Below are positions 42,010 through 50,455 of a stretch of 64,000 nt of DNA, in pieces (positions within the stretch are counted from its first letter, which is position 1; each line of letters begins with the position of its first letter). The notes under the pieces were generated by a model. It made no database searches, had not been told where the DNA came from, and saw only the letters and a program-made list of their open reading frames with translations. The translations under genes were made by a program, and so were the position numbers. This DNA is from Phycisphaeraceae bacterium (lineage in GTDB: Bacteria; Planctomycetota; Phycisphaerae; Phycisphaerales; SM1A02), in the NCBI GenBank assembly GCA_019636755.1, contig JAHBWZ010000009.1, positions 1-64,000 of the forward strand, in the 5' to 3' direction.

Positions 42010-42977
42010 CCACCGATCCCGGGAATCCGTCGACCGCGAAACGGCGCCGCCTCCGCAGCACCATCCTGCAGGCGGGCGGGTTCCTGCTCGGACTGGCACT
42101 GCTCGCGTGGTGCATTCACCACGCACTGCGCCCCGAGGACGCGGAGGGATGGCGCCGACTGCGCGAGGCGCCGCCCATCGCCATCGCCGGCATGGTGGCG
42201 TGCTCCGCGATCAGCGCCGCCGTCAACGGCTTCATGTTCTGGATCTCGATCCGTCCGATCCACCGCGCCCCCCTGCGCCGGTTCCAGGCGGTGAACCTCG
42301 CCGCCGGCCTGCTCAACTACGCCCCGGTGCGACTCGGCGCCCTGGTCCGGATGCTGTACCACATCCGGGTCGATCGCCTGCCCATCGTGACCGTCGGCGG
42401 CTGGTTCGCGCTGCTCGCGCTGCTGGTCGGGATCGCGGTCGGCGCCACCGCGGGCGCCACACTGCTGCGCCCCCGACTCGATCCGTGGTGGCTGCTGCTC
42501 CTGCTGGGGCTGGCGGGGGCGGGACTCGTCGCCTTCCGACAGGTCGGTCATCGCCTTCCCATCGCGCGCGTGAGCCGTGACGTCGCCCTGCTCATCTCGC
42601 ATCCCGGGGCACTTCCGCTGGCCCTTGCCGCGCGGCTCGTCGATCTGGGCGCGTTCACCGCGCGCCTCTGGATCGCGATCCTGATCCTCGACATCGGGCT
42701 TGCCCCGTCGGACGCGGCGCTGCTGGCCCTGGTCGCGCTGGTCTCAGGACTCGTGCCTTTCGGCCGGCTCGGGGTCCGGGAGTTCTGTGTCGCGCTCGCG
42801 GCGGACCTGCTCAGTCGCGCCTCGGAGGAGATCGACCGCAACATGGCCCAGCTGGCGCTCATCGATTCCGCGGCGGAAGCGCTCTTCTTCATCGTGCCCG
42901 GCGGCCTCGCACTGCTCTGGGTCCGAGGGCAGCTCTTCGCGCGCAGCGCGCAGGCCCCGCCCGCCTCCGCCGTATGA
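42006..42977 (+). CDS. LPG-synthase-TM/UPF0104-like integral membrane protein
   Basis: A 323-residue protein with seven or eight TM helices, starting with a short basic cytoplasmic N-terminus. The RLGALVRMLYH, SGLVPFGRLGVREFCVALAADLL and final helix pattern match the lysylphosphatidylglycerol-synthase-TM (UPF0104/AglD) superfamily of flippase-like proteins, often paired with GT2 enzymes. The synthetase domain is absent. The ATGA overlap with the GT2 gene supports joint function, perhaps flipping a lipid-linked sugar. Confidence 0.75.
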   Translation: MTTDPGNPSTAKRRRLRSTILQAGGFLLGLALLAWCIHHALRPEDAEGWRRLREAPPIAIAGMVACSAISAAVNGFMFWISIRPIHRAPLRRFQAVNLAAGLLNYAPVRLGALVRMLYHIRVDRLPIVTVGGWFALLALLVGIAVGATAGATLLRPRLDPWWLLLLLGLAGAGLVAFRQVGHRLPIARVSRDVALLISHPGALPLALAARLVDLGAFTARLWIAILILDIGLAPSDAALLALVALVSGLVPFGRLGVREFCVALAADLLSRASEEIDRNMAQLALIDSAAEALFFIVPGGLALLWVRGQLFARSAQAPPASAV

Positions 42978-42978
42978 T
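42973..42978 (+). promoter_or_regulatory. Leaderless-type -10 box of the zinc-ribbon gene pair
   Basis: TATGAT, overlapping the stop codon of the preceding gene and 6 bases before the ATG at 42985. Confidence 0.45.
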
Positions 42979-42984
42979 GACCGC

Positions 42985-43635
42985 ATGGCGGGCTCTCATC
43001 TCTGCGAGGGATGCGGCCTGGACCTCAGCCGGACGGCCCGGACGGAGGTGCTCGGCGGCGCCCTGACGTGCGTGGTCTGTCCCGCATGCCGTCTCGCGAC
43101 CACGCGGCGCCGCAGTGACCTCGAGGTGCTGTTCCGCCGGGCGCTGCGGATCGATGCCGCGCTCACGGGGCTCTGCATGCAACTGGCGTTTCTTGCCGTC
43201 TTCACGGCGGCGGTCATCGAGACCGCCTCGGGGAGCGACGTTCGGACGTGGCTCGGCGCAGGACTCCGCACCCTGCACGAGGTTCCGATCGGCGCCGCCC
43301 TGCTCGCCGGCGTGCTCGGCACCTGGCTCACCGCCGCCTTCGGTCACCTGCACCCCGGCCGGGTCTGGCTGGGATGGACGGCATGGATCACGATCGCCGA
43401 CGCGGTCGCCCGCGGTCTCCCGGCACTTCTCGACGCCATGACCGTCCGATCGGTGACACCCGCGCCCGCGGGCGTCCTGTGGTCTCTCGTGCACACGCCC
43501 GGTGTGCATGCACTGACGGCGCTGGCGGTGACAGGAATTCCTCCCGGGCTGATGCTGCGCCGAGCCGGCACCGCGATCCGGCGCCAGCGATGGCGGTGGC
43601 GCCGGCGCGTGCGGCGAAGGACCCTGCTCGCATGA
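42985..43635 (+). CDS. Zinc-ribbon membrane protein
   Basis: A 216-residue protein beginning with a zinc-ribbon-like pair of CxxC motifs (CEGCGLDLS about residue 6, CPACRL about residue 33), followed by four hydrophobic segments and an Arg-rich C-terminus. I do not recognise the family. It overlaps the next gene by ATGA; that gene has the same plan (CxxC pair then TM helices), so the two look like divergent duplicates. A TATGAT box 6 bases upstream implies its own promoter. Confidence 0.7.
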   Translation: MAGSHLCEGCGLDLSRTARTEVLGGALTCVVCPACRLATTRRRSDLEVLFRRALRIDAALTGLCMQLAFLAVFTAAVIETASGSDVRTWLGAGLRTLHEVPIGAALLAGVLGTWLTAAFGHLHPGRVWLGWTAWITIADAVARGLPALLDAMTVRSVTPAPAGVLWSLVHTPGVHALTALAVTGIPPGLMLRRAGTAIRRQRWRWRRRVRRRTLLA

Positions 43636-44516
43636 GCGGTGCACCTGACGTCACGGGCCCGGAAGCGCCCCGGGCGCACGGCGATCCGGGGCGGATCCGC
43701 TGCGACCGTCCGTGCATCGGCTGCGGGCAGAATCTCGTCGGCACGCCGATCCGCCGCGAGCCGGCCACCGGCCTCCTGCACGTCCTGTGCCCCGAATGCG
43801 GTCGTGCGGCGGGCGTGCAGGAGTATCCGGCGCTCGGGATCTGGGGGCGCCGCCTCGGGCGGATCATCGCCGGTGTCGTGGTGATCCTCCTGCTCTCCCT
43901 GCTCGGGGTCAGCACGATCCCGATGGTCGCCTCCGCGACCGGTGTTCACGCCTTCAGCGGCACGCGATTCGCGGAATGGCTCGATCGCCAGGGAACGGAC
44001 CGGGCGAGCCGCGACCCCGCGGAGTTCCGCATCTGGCGGCGCTCGACGGAGAACCGGCTGCACTACGACGCACTGGGACGCCCCGGACCGTTCAGTCCCG
44101 GCGTTCCCGTCGAGGCATGGTTCCCCCCGGATGCGATCGTACCGCTCCTCTTCAGCACCCTCGGTGGTGCACTCATCGGACTGGTCTGGTCGGCGTGCCT
44201 TGCACAGCACGGCGTGCGCACCGTGCTGATCGTCTGCGCCGTCATCATGGGACTCAGCGCCCTCTTCCTCTCTGCCCAGTGGCTCAGCGTCATGGCGCGG
44301 AGTTCGGCTCCCGACGCGACGCTCCGGAGCATCGGCGAGCGCGCCGTGCTTCCTGCATCGCTGCTGATCGGGTTCCTGCCCCCCCTGCTGGCGCTCGCGG
44401 GCGCCGCGATCTTCGGCCTCCCGGTCGTCCGCGTCGTCATCCGCACGCTGCTTCCGCCGCGCCTGTCTGCGCCGCTCCTGGACCTCTGGAGAGGCACCAC
44501 CGATCGGGGGCGATGA
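43632..44516 (+). CDS. Zinc-ribbon membrane protein, second copy of the plan
   Basis: A 294-residue protein. Two Cys pairs (CDRPCIGCG about residues 24-32, CPEC about 53-56) form a probable zinc ribbon; then a TM helix (about 78-98), an extracytoplasmic stretch of about 70 residues, and three more TM helices. Function unknown. Overlaps its upstream neighbour by ATGA and converges on the GH15 gene. Confidence 0.7.
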   Translation: MSGAPDVTGPEAPRAHGDPGRIRCDRPCIGCGQNLVGTPIRREPATGLLHVLCPECGRAAGVQEYPALGIWGRRLGRIIAGVVVILLLSLLGVSTIPMVASATGVHAFSGTRFAEWLDRQGTDRASRDPAEFRIWRRSTENRLHYDALGRPGPFSPGVPVEAWFPPDAIVPLLFSTLGGALIGLVWSACLAQHGVRTVLIVCAVIMGLSALFLSAQWLSVMARSSAPDATLRSIGERAVLPASLLIGFLPPLLALAGAAIFGLPVVRVVIRTLLPPRLSAPLLDLWRGTTDRGR

Positions 44517-44567
44517 TCGGGACCGCGCCATCCCGCGGCGCGACGTGCCATCCCGCGACGCCGCGTC

Positions 44568-46577
44568 TCAGACCGGCGCTGCCGCGAGTTCCGCGACCGC
44601 GCCGCTGCGCCGTCCGGTCAGTTCCGCATGCCGCAGGAGATAGTGGATCACGACGGTGATCACGGTCGCGTGCGACCAGGTGAGCGGCGAGACGGAGATC
44701 GGGTCGCCTGAATGCGGGTGGAACTGTTCCGCGAGGACGCCGGACGGCCGGGCGCGCCGCGCCGTCCAGTGCAGCGGTTCGAGCGCCCGCTCCAGTTCCT
44801 CCACGGTCGTTGCGGTCGCGATGTCATGCTCGGCAAGCCAGAGCGTGCAGATGACCCAGGGATTCCCGGGGACGCGCTCCAGGTCGTTCGCTTCGACGCG
44901 GTGATAGAAATCGCGCTCGTATCGCGCGATGCCGCCGACATCGGTCCGGACGCGCAGTCGCTCCCGGATCGCCTGCATCTCCGCCACGACCGCCGGGTGC
45001 CGTGCATCGAGCGCGCCGAACGCGAAGAGCCCGTGATTCGCCGAGTCCACCGTGAAATCGAGTTCGTACGTCCCGTCGGCACGCGGCTTCGCCATCCGGG
45101 CGAACCGCTGGCGCGGGGCATCCCACAGGTGCCGCAGGAGTGCGTCCCGCATCTCCCTGGCGCCGGACTCGAACCGCCCGGCATGGTCGAGGGCGCCCAT
45201 GTCGCGGGCGAAGTCCGCCGCGGACTGGAGCGCGCCGATCGTCGCCGCGACGGTGAAGGTGTGGACGCCCCGTCGCTCCTCCCAGAGGTCCCAGCTCGGC
45301 AGCGGCAGCCCGTTGCGGTCACGGTGCTCGAGCAGCCAGGTCGCCGGCACGATCACGAGCGCGTTGTAGAGCGGCTTGATGAACTCGACGTCCCGATGGA
45401 TCAGGAAGTGCCGGCGGAGCGCCCAGATGACGAGCGCCGTTTCGTCCTGCTGGATCGGGAGCACGGGGGCGCCGTCCAGCGTCCACGGATGCCAGCTCGA
45501 CGCCAGCGTGCCCGTCGGGTTGTACTTGTGCATGAAGTACGGCCGGTCACCGATCACCTTCGCACAGAACCGGAAGAATGACCGGCTCAACTCACCGTGA
45601 CCGGCCATGGACAGGGCATAGGCGACCAGCGCGCCGTCGCGCGGCCACATGTAGGAATACGTGTCGCCTGCGAAATGCGCGATGTCACTGTCGTTCGCGG
45701 CGATGATCGCACCCCCGTTGTCGATCTGCGTCCGCATGATGATCTGGCTCGTCTGGTAGAGCCAGCGGATCTCTTCCGGCAGCGGCGAAAGGTCGAGCGG
45801 CTCCTTGCACGACCACAGGCGCCAGTACGCCTCGGTCCGCTGGAGCATCCGGTCCGCGGATTTCTCCAGGATCTTCCGGTTGAGACGGCGGACCTCATCG
45901 TGCGACCGGCCCGCCGCCAGCCAGTAGATCGTCCTGGCCGAGCCGCGCGGCGACAGGTGGAGCGTGAAGCCGACGGTGGAGTCGACCGAGCCCTGCGCGA
46001 TCTGGTTGCCGGCCAGGTGCCCGTCTTCAGCGTCCCTCCAGGTGCCCTCGGCGTCACCGATCCGCTTCGCACCGGTGGCGAAGTGATCGATCCCGCACTT
46101 CGTGTCGCTGCACCCGTTGATCAGGAAGTAGATCGCATCCTTGTAGGCCACCAGCCCGCCGCTCTCCGGATCGAAGTTGACGGTGTCGCCCACCGGTGAC
46201 CCGCTGATCGAGAGATCGTGGTGGAAGAACACGCGGACTTCGCGGTCGACATCGCGGCGGTTGGTGAACTCCAGCCGGCGGAACAGCACCGGACTCGCGT
46301 AGTCCACGGCGTCGTGACAGCGGACCTCGAGCCCGAACTCCTCGTGGACCAGACGGACGTCCGTGACCATCGTGTCGGGCCGGTAGGCGAGCGTCCGTAC
46401 CCACTTCGCGTCCTCGATCCAGGCGAACCGCCCGTCGATCCAGACGCCCCATCGCTGCACGTGCCCGGCGGTGTGGTTGGGCATCCCGACCCACGGCCAG
46501 TAGATGTCGCGCACGCGGTACTGCGCGTCGAAGGTGACCAGAAGCTCTCCGTTCCCGACTGGGATGTCGCGGGGCAT
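44568..46577 (-). CDS. Glycoside hydrolase family 15 protein (glucoamylase/trehalase-like)
   Basis: A 669-residue inverting glycosidase of the GH15 group. An N-terminal beta-sandwich (about 1-250, with NGELLVTFDAQYRVRDIYWP) precedes the (alpha/alpha)6 barrel. The catalytic acid should be the Glu in WDLWEERRG and the base the Glu in SGVLAEQFHP; the substrate-ring DTYSYMWPRDGALVAYALSMAGH is conserved. No signal peptide is visible, so it is probably cytoplasmic and acts on glycogen-type glucan, trehalose or a glucosyl conjugate. It starts 12 bases after the FliN-like gene, apparently in one operon. Confidence 0.9.
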   Translation of the reverse strand: MPRDIPVGNGELLVTFDAQYRVRDIYWPWVGMPNHTAGHVQRWGVWIDGRFAWIEDAKWVRTLAYRPDTMVTDVRLVHEEFGLEVRCHDAVDYASPVLFRRLEFTNRRDVDREVRVFFHHDLSISGSPVGDTVNFDPESGGLVAYKDAIYFLINGCSDTKCGIDHFATGAKRIGDAEGTWRDAEDGHLAGNQIAQGSVDSTVGFTLHLSPRGSARTIYWLAAGRSHDEVRRLNRKILEKSADRMLQRTEAYWRLWSCKEPLDLSPLPEEIRWLYQTSQIIMRTQIDNGGAIIAANDSDIAHFAGDTYSYMWPRDGALVAYALSMAGHGELSRSFFRFCAKVIGDRPYFMHKYNPTGTLASSWHPWTLDGAPVLPIQQDETALVIWALRRHFLIHRDVEFIKPLYNALVIVPATWLLEHRDRNGLPLPSWDLWEERRGVHTFTVAATIGALQSAADFARDMGALDHAGRFESGAREMRDALLRHLWDAPRQRFARMAKPRADGTYELDFTVDSANHGLFAFGALDARHPAVVAEMQAIRERLRVRTDVGGIARYERDFYHRVEANDLERVPGNPWVICTLWLAEHDIATATTVEELERALEPLHWTARRARPSGVLAEQFHPHSGDPISVSPLTWSHATVITVVIHYLLRHAELTGRRSGAVAELAAAPV

Positions 46578-46589
46578 GCCGGATTCCGT

Positions 46590-46946
46590 TCAGGCGTGCT
46601 GCAGCGCCTCGGCTCCCCGGCGCGGCCCGTCGTCCGGAGGTCCCGCGCCGTCGGCGGCAGGCAGGCCGCTGCCGGCCCGCTCGCCGCCGATGGCGCGGAT
46701 CCGCAGGTCGACCGGCCCGACGCGTGTGACCCGGATGCCGAAGTTCTCCCCCACCTTCACCGCCTGCCCGATGCCGATCGGGCGGTTGTGCACCAGGATC
46801 TCCAGCGGGTCGTCCGCGGACTTCGGCAGTTCGATGATGGCGCCGGGCTTCATCTCCAGCACCGCGCGCACCGGCATCCGGTGCGAGGCCACCAGCACGA
46901 TCACGGGAACCTCGATGCGCAGCAGTGACTGGAGCGGCTGGGCCAT
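46590..46946 (-). CDS. FliN/FliM-type SpoA-domain protein
   Basis: A 118-residue protein whose residues 5-85 form a single SpoA (surface presentation of antigens) domain as in FliN: VPVIVLVASHRMPVRAVLEMKPGAIIELPKSADDPLEILVHNRPIGIGQAVKVGENFGIRV. FliN forms the flagellar C-ring or its type III secretion equivalent. No other flagellar or secretion gene lies in this window, and its partner here is a GH15 hydrolase. The tail of 30 residues is low complexity. A TAGACC hexamer is 9 bases upstream, one base off the leaderless pattern. Confidence 0.85.
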   Translation of the reverse strand: MAQPLQSLLRIEVPVIVLVASHRMPVRAVLEMKPGAIIELPKSADDPLEILVHNRPIGIGQAVKVGENFGIRVTRVGPVDLRIRAIGGERAGSGLPAADGAGPPDDGPRRGAEALQHA

Positions 46947-46990
46947 CGGCAGCAGGGTCTATCGGCCAGACGGTGCCGCAATCCCGCGAA

Positions 46991-49015
46991 TCAGCCGGTC
47001 CACGCGCCCAGCAGGAGCAGCAGGTCGCTGAAATCGACGTCGCCGTCGCAGTCCAGGTCGGCGCTGCAGAATGCCGGGCCCGGGCACGGACCCCACGCCG
47101 CGAGGAGCTGCAGGACATCCTCGAAATCGACGGACCCGTCACCGTTGAGATCACCGGGCGGATTCGTCGTCACCTTGACCGCGACGACGTCCATGTCGAC
47201 CGGGGGTGCGCGGTTCCCGACCGCCGGGTCGTCCCAGAGGTCGTAGATCGTCTGGCCCCAGTGATTCGTGGTGTTGCGGTCGCGGAGGAACTCCATGTAC
47301 TCCCGCGTCGTGACCTGGTAGTACAGCGTCACGACCGAGGTGACGGCGCCCGCGGGGATCTCGTACTCGGTGTCGTCCCAGTGCTGCCCGTCGGCGTAGG
47401 CGTACCCGATCGGCCCGCCGCCGAACGCGGCGAACGCCGCGTTCGTGAAGCCCATGGGCGGGATCCGGTTGTCAAAGACGACGACGTTGTTCAGCGCCAG
47501 GTGGAAGGACTTGCCCTCCGGCAGATTCGTGAGCGCCGCGACGTTCTCGTCCATGCCATGATCGGCGAGATAGACCTTGGTGCTCTTCTCATCGAGCGTG
47601 GCCGCCCCGAAGTCATACGCGCCCCGCTCCTCCACGAGGGTGTCGGCGTCGTCGTAGAAGCGGACGTTGAGCCACATCCGCCGACCCTCCGGATACCCGC
47701 TGGGGAGCTTGTGCCCCGACCAGTTCACCACGCGCACCTTGAGCGTGCTGCCGACCTGCGACACCAGGACATCCGACGCGGCGCGGAGCAGGTCGATATT
47801 GCGCGAGATGGACGCCTCGACGGCGTCGTCGGTCATCCCGGTCTCGGACTCGCCCCAGTACGCCTGCACGGCCCGCAGGACCCAGTGATTCGAGCCGGCG
47901 AAGGTGTGCCGCTTGAGGTCCGGCCGCTCGAAGAACGGATCGAACTCCCACGCGAAGCAGCCGCCCGCCGAGATGGTCGGCATGTGACAGTCCTGGCAAC
48001 TCTGCATCACGCCGGTCGGGTGATCGCCGCCGAAGCGGCCGTCCACGAAGGAGACGCCGCCGTTCGCGAAGGCGCTGAACGCCCACTCGCTGGCGGTCGT
48101 CTGCTCCGGGAACATGTCGTACGGATCCTGGGTCGGGTGCGGCGCATCCAGCGGCGCGAGGGCGTAGGTGCCGTCCGGCTGCTTCATGAAGAGCGGGTTC
48201 ATGACGTCGTGGCAGGTCATGCACATCTCGCCCTTGTGATGGAAGGGCGAAAAGATGACCGGCACGCCGTGCATGTTCATCGCCGGATTCTCCGCGATGT
48301 CCAGATACGGCCCGCGGCGGACGTTCGCCGGGTCCACGACGAATCGGCCGTTGCCGCGACCGGTCCCCGGTGGAAACGCGAGCGCGGCGAGGATCGCCGC
48401 GTCCTGCGCGGGGCTGTCCACCTCGAGCACCGGGTTGACCAGCCGATGGCAGAAGTGGCAGTTGACGCCGTCGAAGTCGTTGGTGAAGCCGGAGACGATG
48501 AAGTCATCGGTGGTTCCGCTGACCGATCGCCCGGCAAGCCACGCGCCCGGCGAGTGGCATCGGATGCAGAACTCGCCCGCGCCGGCGGCGTCCTGGTTGG
48601 CGATCGCCAGCGCGGCATGCCAGACCGGATCCCGCGTCGATTGCCCCATCATCGACGCCACCCATCCGTCCCACGGCTCGTGATAGACGGTCTCGTCCAG
48701 GTACTCGCCGTGGCACACGCTGCACGCGAGACTGGAGATGATCGGCGTCACGGTGGACCCGGAAGGGTCCGGCTGGGTGCCCGGCTGGAAGAAGTCCTCC
48801 AGCGTCGTCGGCACCTGGACCTGCCCGACCGGGCGGACGTGGGGGCGGCGTGCGGCTGATGGGCTCAGAACGCCGGTGCCCGCCGGTTCCGGCGTTCGCC
48901 CGGTGGTCCGTCCCGAGGCCAGAAGATCCGCGGCGATCACGCCACCGGCCGCCAGGACCGGGACCGTGACCAGGGCGAATCGCCGAAGCTGCCCCCCTCG
49001 GCGCGCTGCTCGCAT
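46991..49015 (-). CDS. Pentahaem cytochrome c with C-terminal dockerin-like repeat
   Basis: A 674-residue exported protein. N-terminal signal/anchor (residues 10-33). Five CxxCH haem sites: 98-102, 150-154, 186-190, 265-269 and 340-344, interspersed with His candidates for distal ligands. A beta-rich middle region (about 395-600) follows. The last 55 residues contain two EF-hand-like calcium loops (DLNGDGSVDFEDVLQLL, DLDCDGDVDFSDLLLLLGAW), the dockerin type found at the C-terminus of many planctomycete secreted proteins. It likely carries electrons outside the cytoplasm while docked to a surface partner. Promoter TTGACG-N16-TATGTT and a GGAAGGGAAG ribosome-binding site lie upstream. Confidence 0.9.
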   Translation of the reverse strand: MRAARRGGQLRRFALVTVPVLAAGGVIAADLLASGRTTGRTPEPAGTGVLSPSAARRPHVRPVGQVQVPTTLEDFFQPGTQPDPSGSTVTPIISSLACSVCHGEYLDETVYHEPWDGWVASMMGQSTRDPVWHAALAIANQDAAGAGEFCIRCHSPGAWLAGRSVSGTTDDFIVSGFTNDFDGVNCHFCHRLVNPVLEVDSPAQDAAILAALAFPPGTGRGNGRFVVDPANVRRGPYLDIAENPAMNMHGVPVIFSPFHHKGEMCMTCHDVMNPLFMKQPDGTYALAPLDAPHPTQDPYDMFPEQTTASEWAFSAFANGGVSFVDGRFGGDHPTGVMQSCQDCHMPTISAGGCFAWEFDPFFERPDLKRHTFAGSNHWVLRAVQAYWGESETGMTDDAVEASISRNIDLLRAASDVLVSQVGSTLKVRVVNWSGHKLPSGYPEGRRMWLNVRFYDDADTLVEERGAYDFGAATLDEKSTKVYLADHGMDENVAALTNLPEGKSFHLALNNVVVFDNRIPPMGFTNAAFAAFGGGPIGYAYADGQHWDDTEYEIPAGAVTSVVTLYYQVTTREYMEFLRDRNTTNHWGQTIYDLWDDPAVGNRAPPVDMDVVAVKVTTNPPGDLNGDGSVDFEDVLQLLAAWGPCPGPAFCSADLDCDGDVDFSDLLLLLGAWTG

Positions 49016-49117
49016 CGTTTCAGTCTTCCCTTCCAGAGAGAGACCGCCCAGCGGCGGTCATCACGGGCCTCATCCATCGCCGACGCGGTTCCTGCCATAG
49101 AAGGAGCGCGACACGCG

Positions 49118-49145
49118 AACATACACGGGAAAGCGGGTCCGTCAA
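49118..49145 (-). promoter_or_regulatory. Promoter of the pentahaem cytochrome gene
   Basis: Minus strand: TTGACG (49145-49140), 16-base spacer, TATGTT (49123-49118), giving a leader of about 95 bases. Same -35 and spacer length as the second pseudopilin promoter. Confidence 0.6.
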
Positions 49146-49245
49146 CTGCCACCACCGCGGTTGGGGCACCCGTCCGGCCCGGCGACGGACAGACACCCGG
49201 CGCAGACGGCACAGCAGGACGCCCGATAGGCGCCATCGCGATCGG

Positions 49246-49251
49246 TACACT
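49246..49251 (+). promoter_or_regulatory. Leaderless-type -10 box of the lipoprotein gene
   Basis: TACACT, 7 bases before the ATG at 49259; same hexamer as at nuoH. Confidence 0.45.
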
Positions 49252-49258
49252 GCCCTCC

Positions 49259-50185
49259 ATGCCAGCGCCGACACCCGGCCCGCGTGCGACCCGCCCGAGC
49301 TGTCGACTTTCCGGACCGGGCACGCCCGCACCGCGCGCCGCGGACAGAGGGCATCGCCCCGACGTCGCCGGTCGGGCCCGCGCCCTGGCCGGATCCCTGG
49401 CCATCGCCCTGCGCATCGCCGTCGCCCCCGGACTCGGCACCGCCCTCCTGCTGACCGGTGGCTGCACGCGTGGTCAGGACGCCAGGCCGGTGCCGGGGTC
49501 GCTTCTCAGGATCGACCGCGACCGGTTCGACCAGGCCTTCGACTCGGTCCTCGCCGTCGCCGCCGACGAGGGCTTCACCGTCTCACTGGTCGATCGCCGC
49601 GCCGGCATCATCGAGACCGAGCCGCGCCATGCACCCTCGGTCCTCGAGCCGTGGCATCCGGACGGCTCGACGCTCGGCACACGTCTCGCCAGCACACTCA
49701 ACGACCGGGCGCGCCGTCTCCGCTTCGAGTTCGTCGCGGAGAACCGGGAGGTCACGCGGATCGCCACCGAGGATCTCCCCGGCCCGGACCTGCTCGGTCT
49801 CCGCGCCGACGCCGGCCACGGCGGCACCGGCGCCGCCCCCGCGGGGCCGGGGGCGGCGCCCCCACAGGGCCCGCCCGCATCCGATGCCGCCCTGGTCCTG
49901 CGCGCCTGGACCTGGCTGGAGCGCAGCCACGTCCCGGGCCTGCGCCGGCATCCGTGGAGCCGTTCCCTGACGACGCGCAGCGGCTTCGACGGATGGACGG
50001 ATGATGAAGCGGCGTGGGAGGCGCTCCGCCGCCGCCCGTCGGCTGGCCGGCGAGGGTCCATCCAGCGCGAGGTCGTCGAGCGCGATCCGGCCTTCGAGCG
50101 CCGGCTTCTCGCCCGGATCGAGTCGCGGATCCGCGCGCTCGGCGAGGCGGCTGATCGCGTCCACGACGGCAACACCGATCGGTGA
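49259..50185 (+). CDS. Putative lipoprotein
   Basis: A 308-residue protein with a long N-terminus, a hydrophobic stretch and a lipobox-like LLLTGGC (Cys near residue 69). The core, about residues 85-155 (FDSVLAVAADEGFTVSLVDRRAGIIETEPRHAPSVLEPW...LNDRARRLRFEFV), resembles a family of planctomycete hypothetical lipoproteins I recall only loosely. The 160-residue remainder is Ala/Gly/Arg-rich. The TACACT box 7 bases ahead supports the start. Function unknown. Confidence 0.65.
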   Translation: MPAPTPGPRATRPSCRLSGPGTPAPRAADRGHRPDVAGRARALAGSLAIALRIAVAPGLGTALLLTGGCTRGQDARPVPGSLLRIDRDRFDQAFDSVLAVAADEGFTVSLVDRRAGIIETEPRHAPSVLEPWHPDGSTLGTRLASTLNDRARRLRFEFVAENREVTRIATEDLPGPDLLGLRADAGHGGTGAAPAGPGAAPPQGPPASDAALVLRAWTWLERSHVPGLRRHPWSRSLTTRSGFDGWTDDEAAWEALRRRPSAGRRGSIQREVVERDPAFERRLLARIESRIRALGEAADRVHDGNTDR

Positions 50186-50361
50186 CCGCTGTCCGGCGGT
50201 CGACCGGGCCGGCCCCGGACGGCACGGTCCGGCATGTTCCGGAACGATGCGACCGAACCCGGGGGGCCGACAAGCCGATAACGGAACACCGCGCTGCGGT
50301 GCCCGCGCGCCGACGGGAGTGTCGGACGCACGTCGTCTCAGCCGGAACGAAGGGCCGCGGA

Positions 50362-50367
50362 TACCAT
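50362..50367 (+). promoter_or_regulatory. TACCAT box upstream of sucA
   Basis: TACCAT about 88 bases before the sucA ATG, with sequence context GGATACCATCC like the leaderless genes but with a leader. The remaining gap 50186-50361 contains nothing else I can support. Confidence 0.35.
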
Positions 50368-50455
50368 CCCGATCCCGGTCCTTTCCGCAGGCCCCGGCAG
50401 CGGCGCCGGCAGCCCATTCCAACGCCACGGGACCACCCCCGCAGGATCCGCATCG

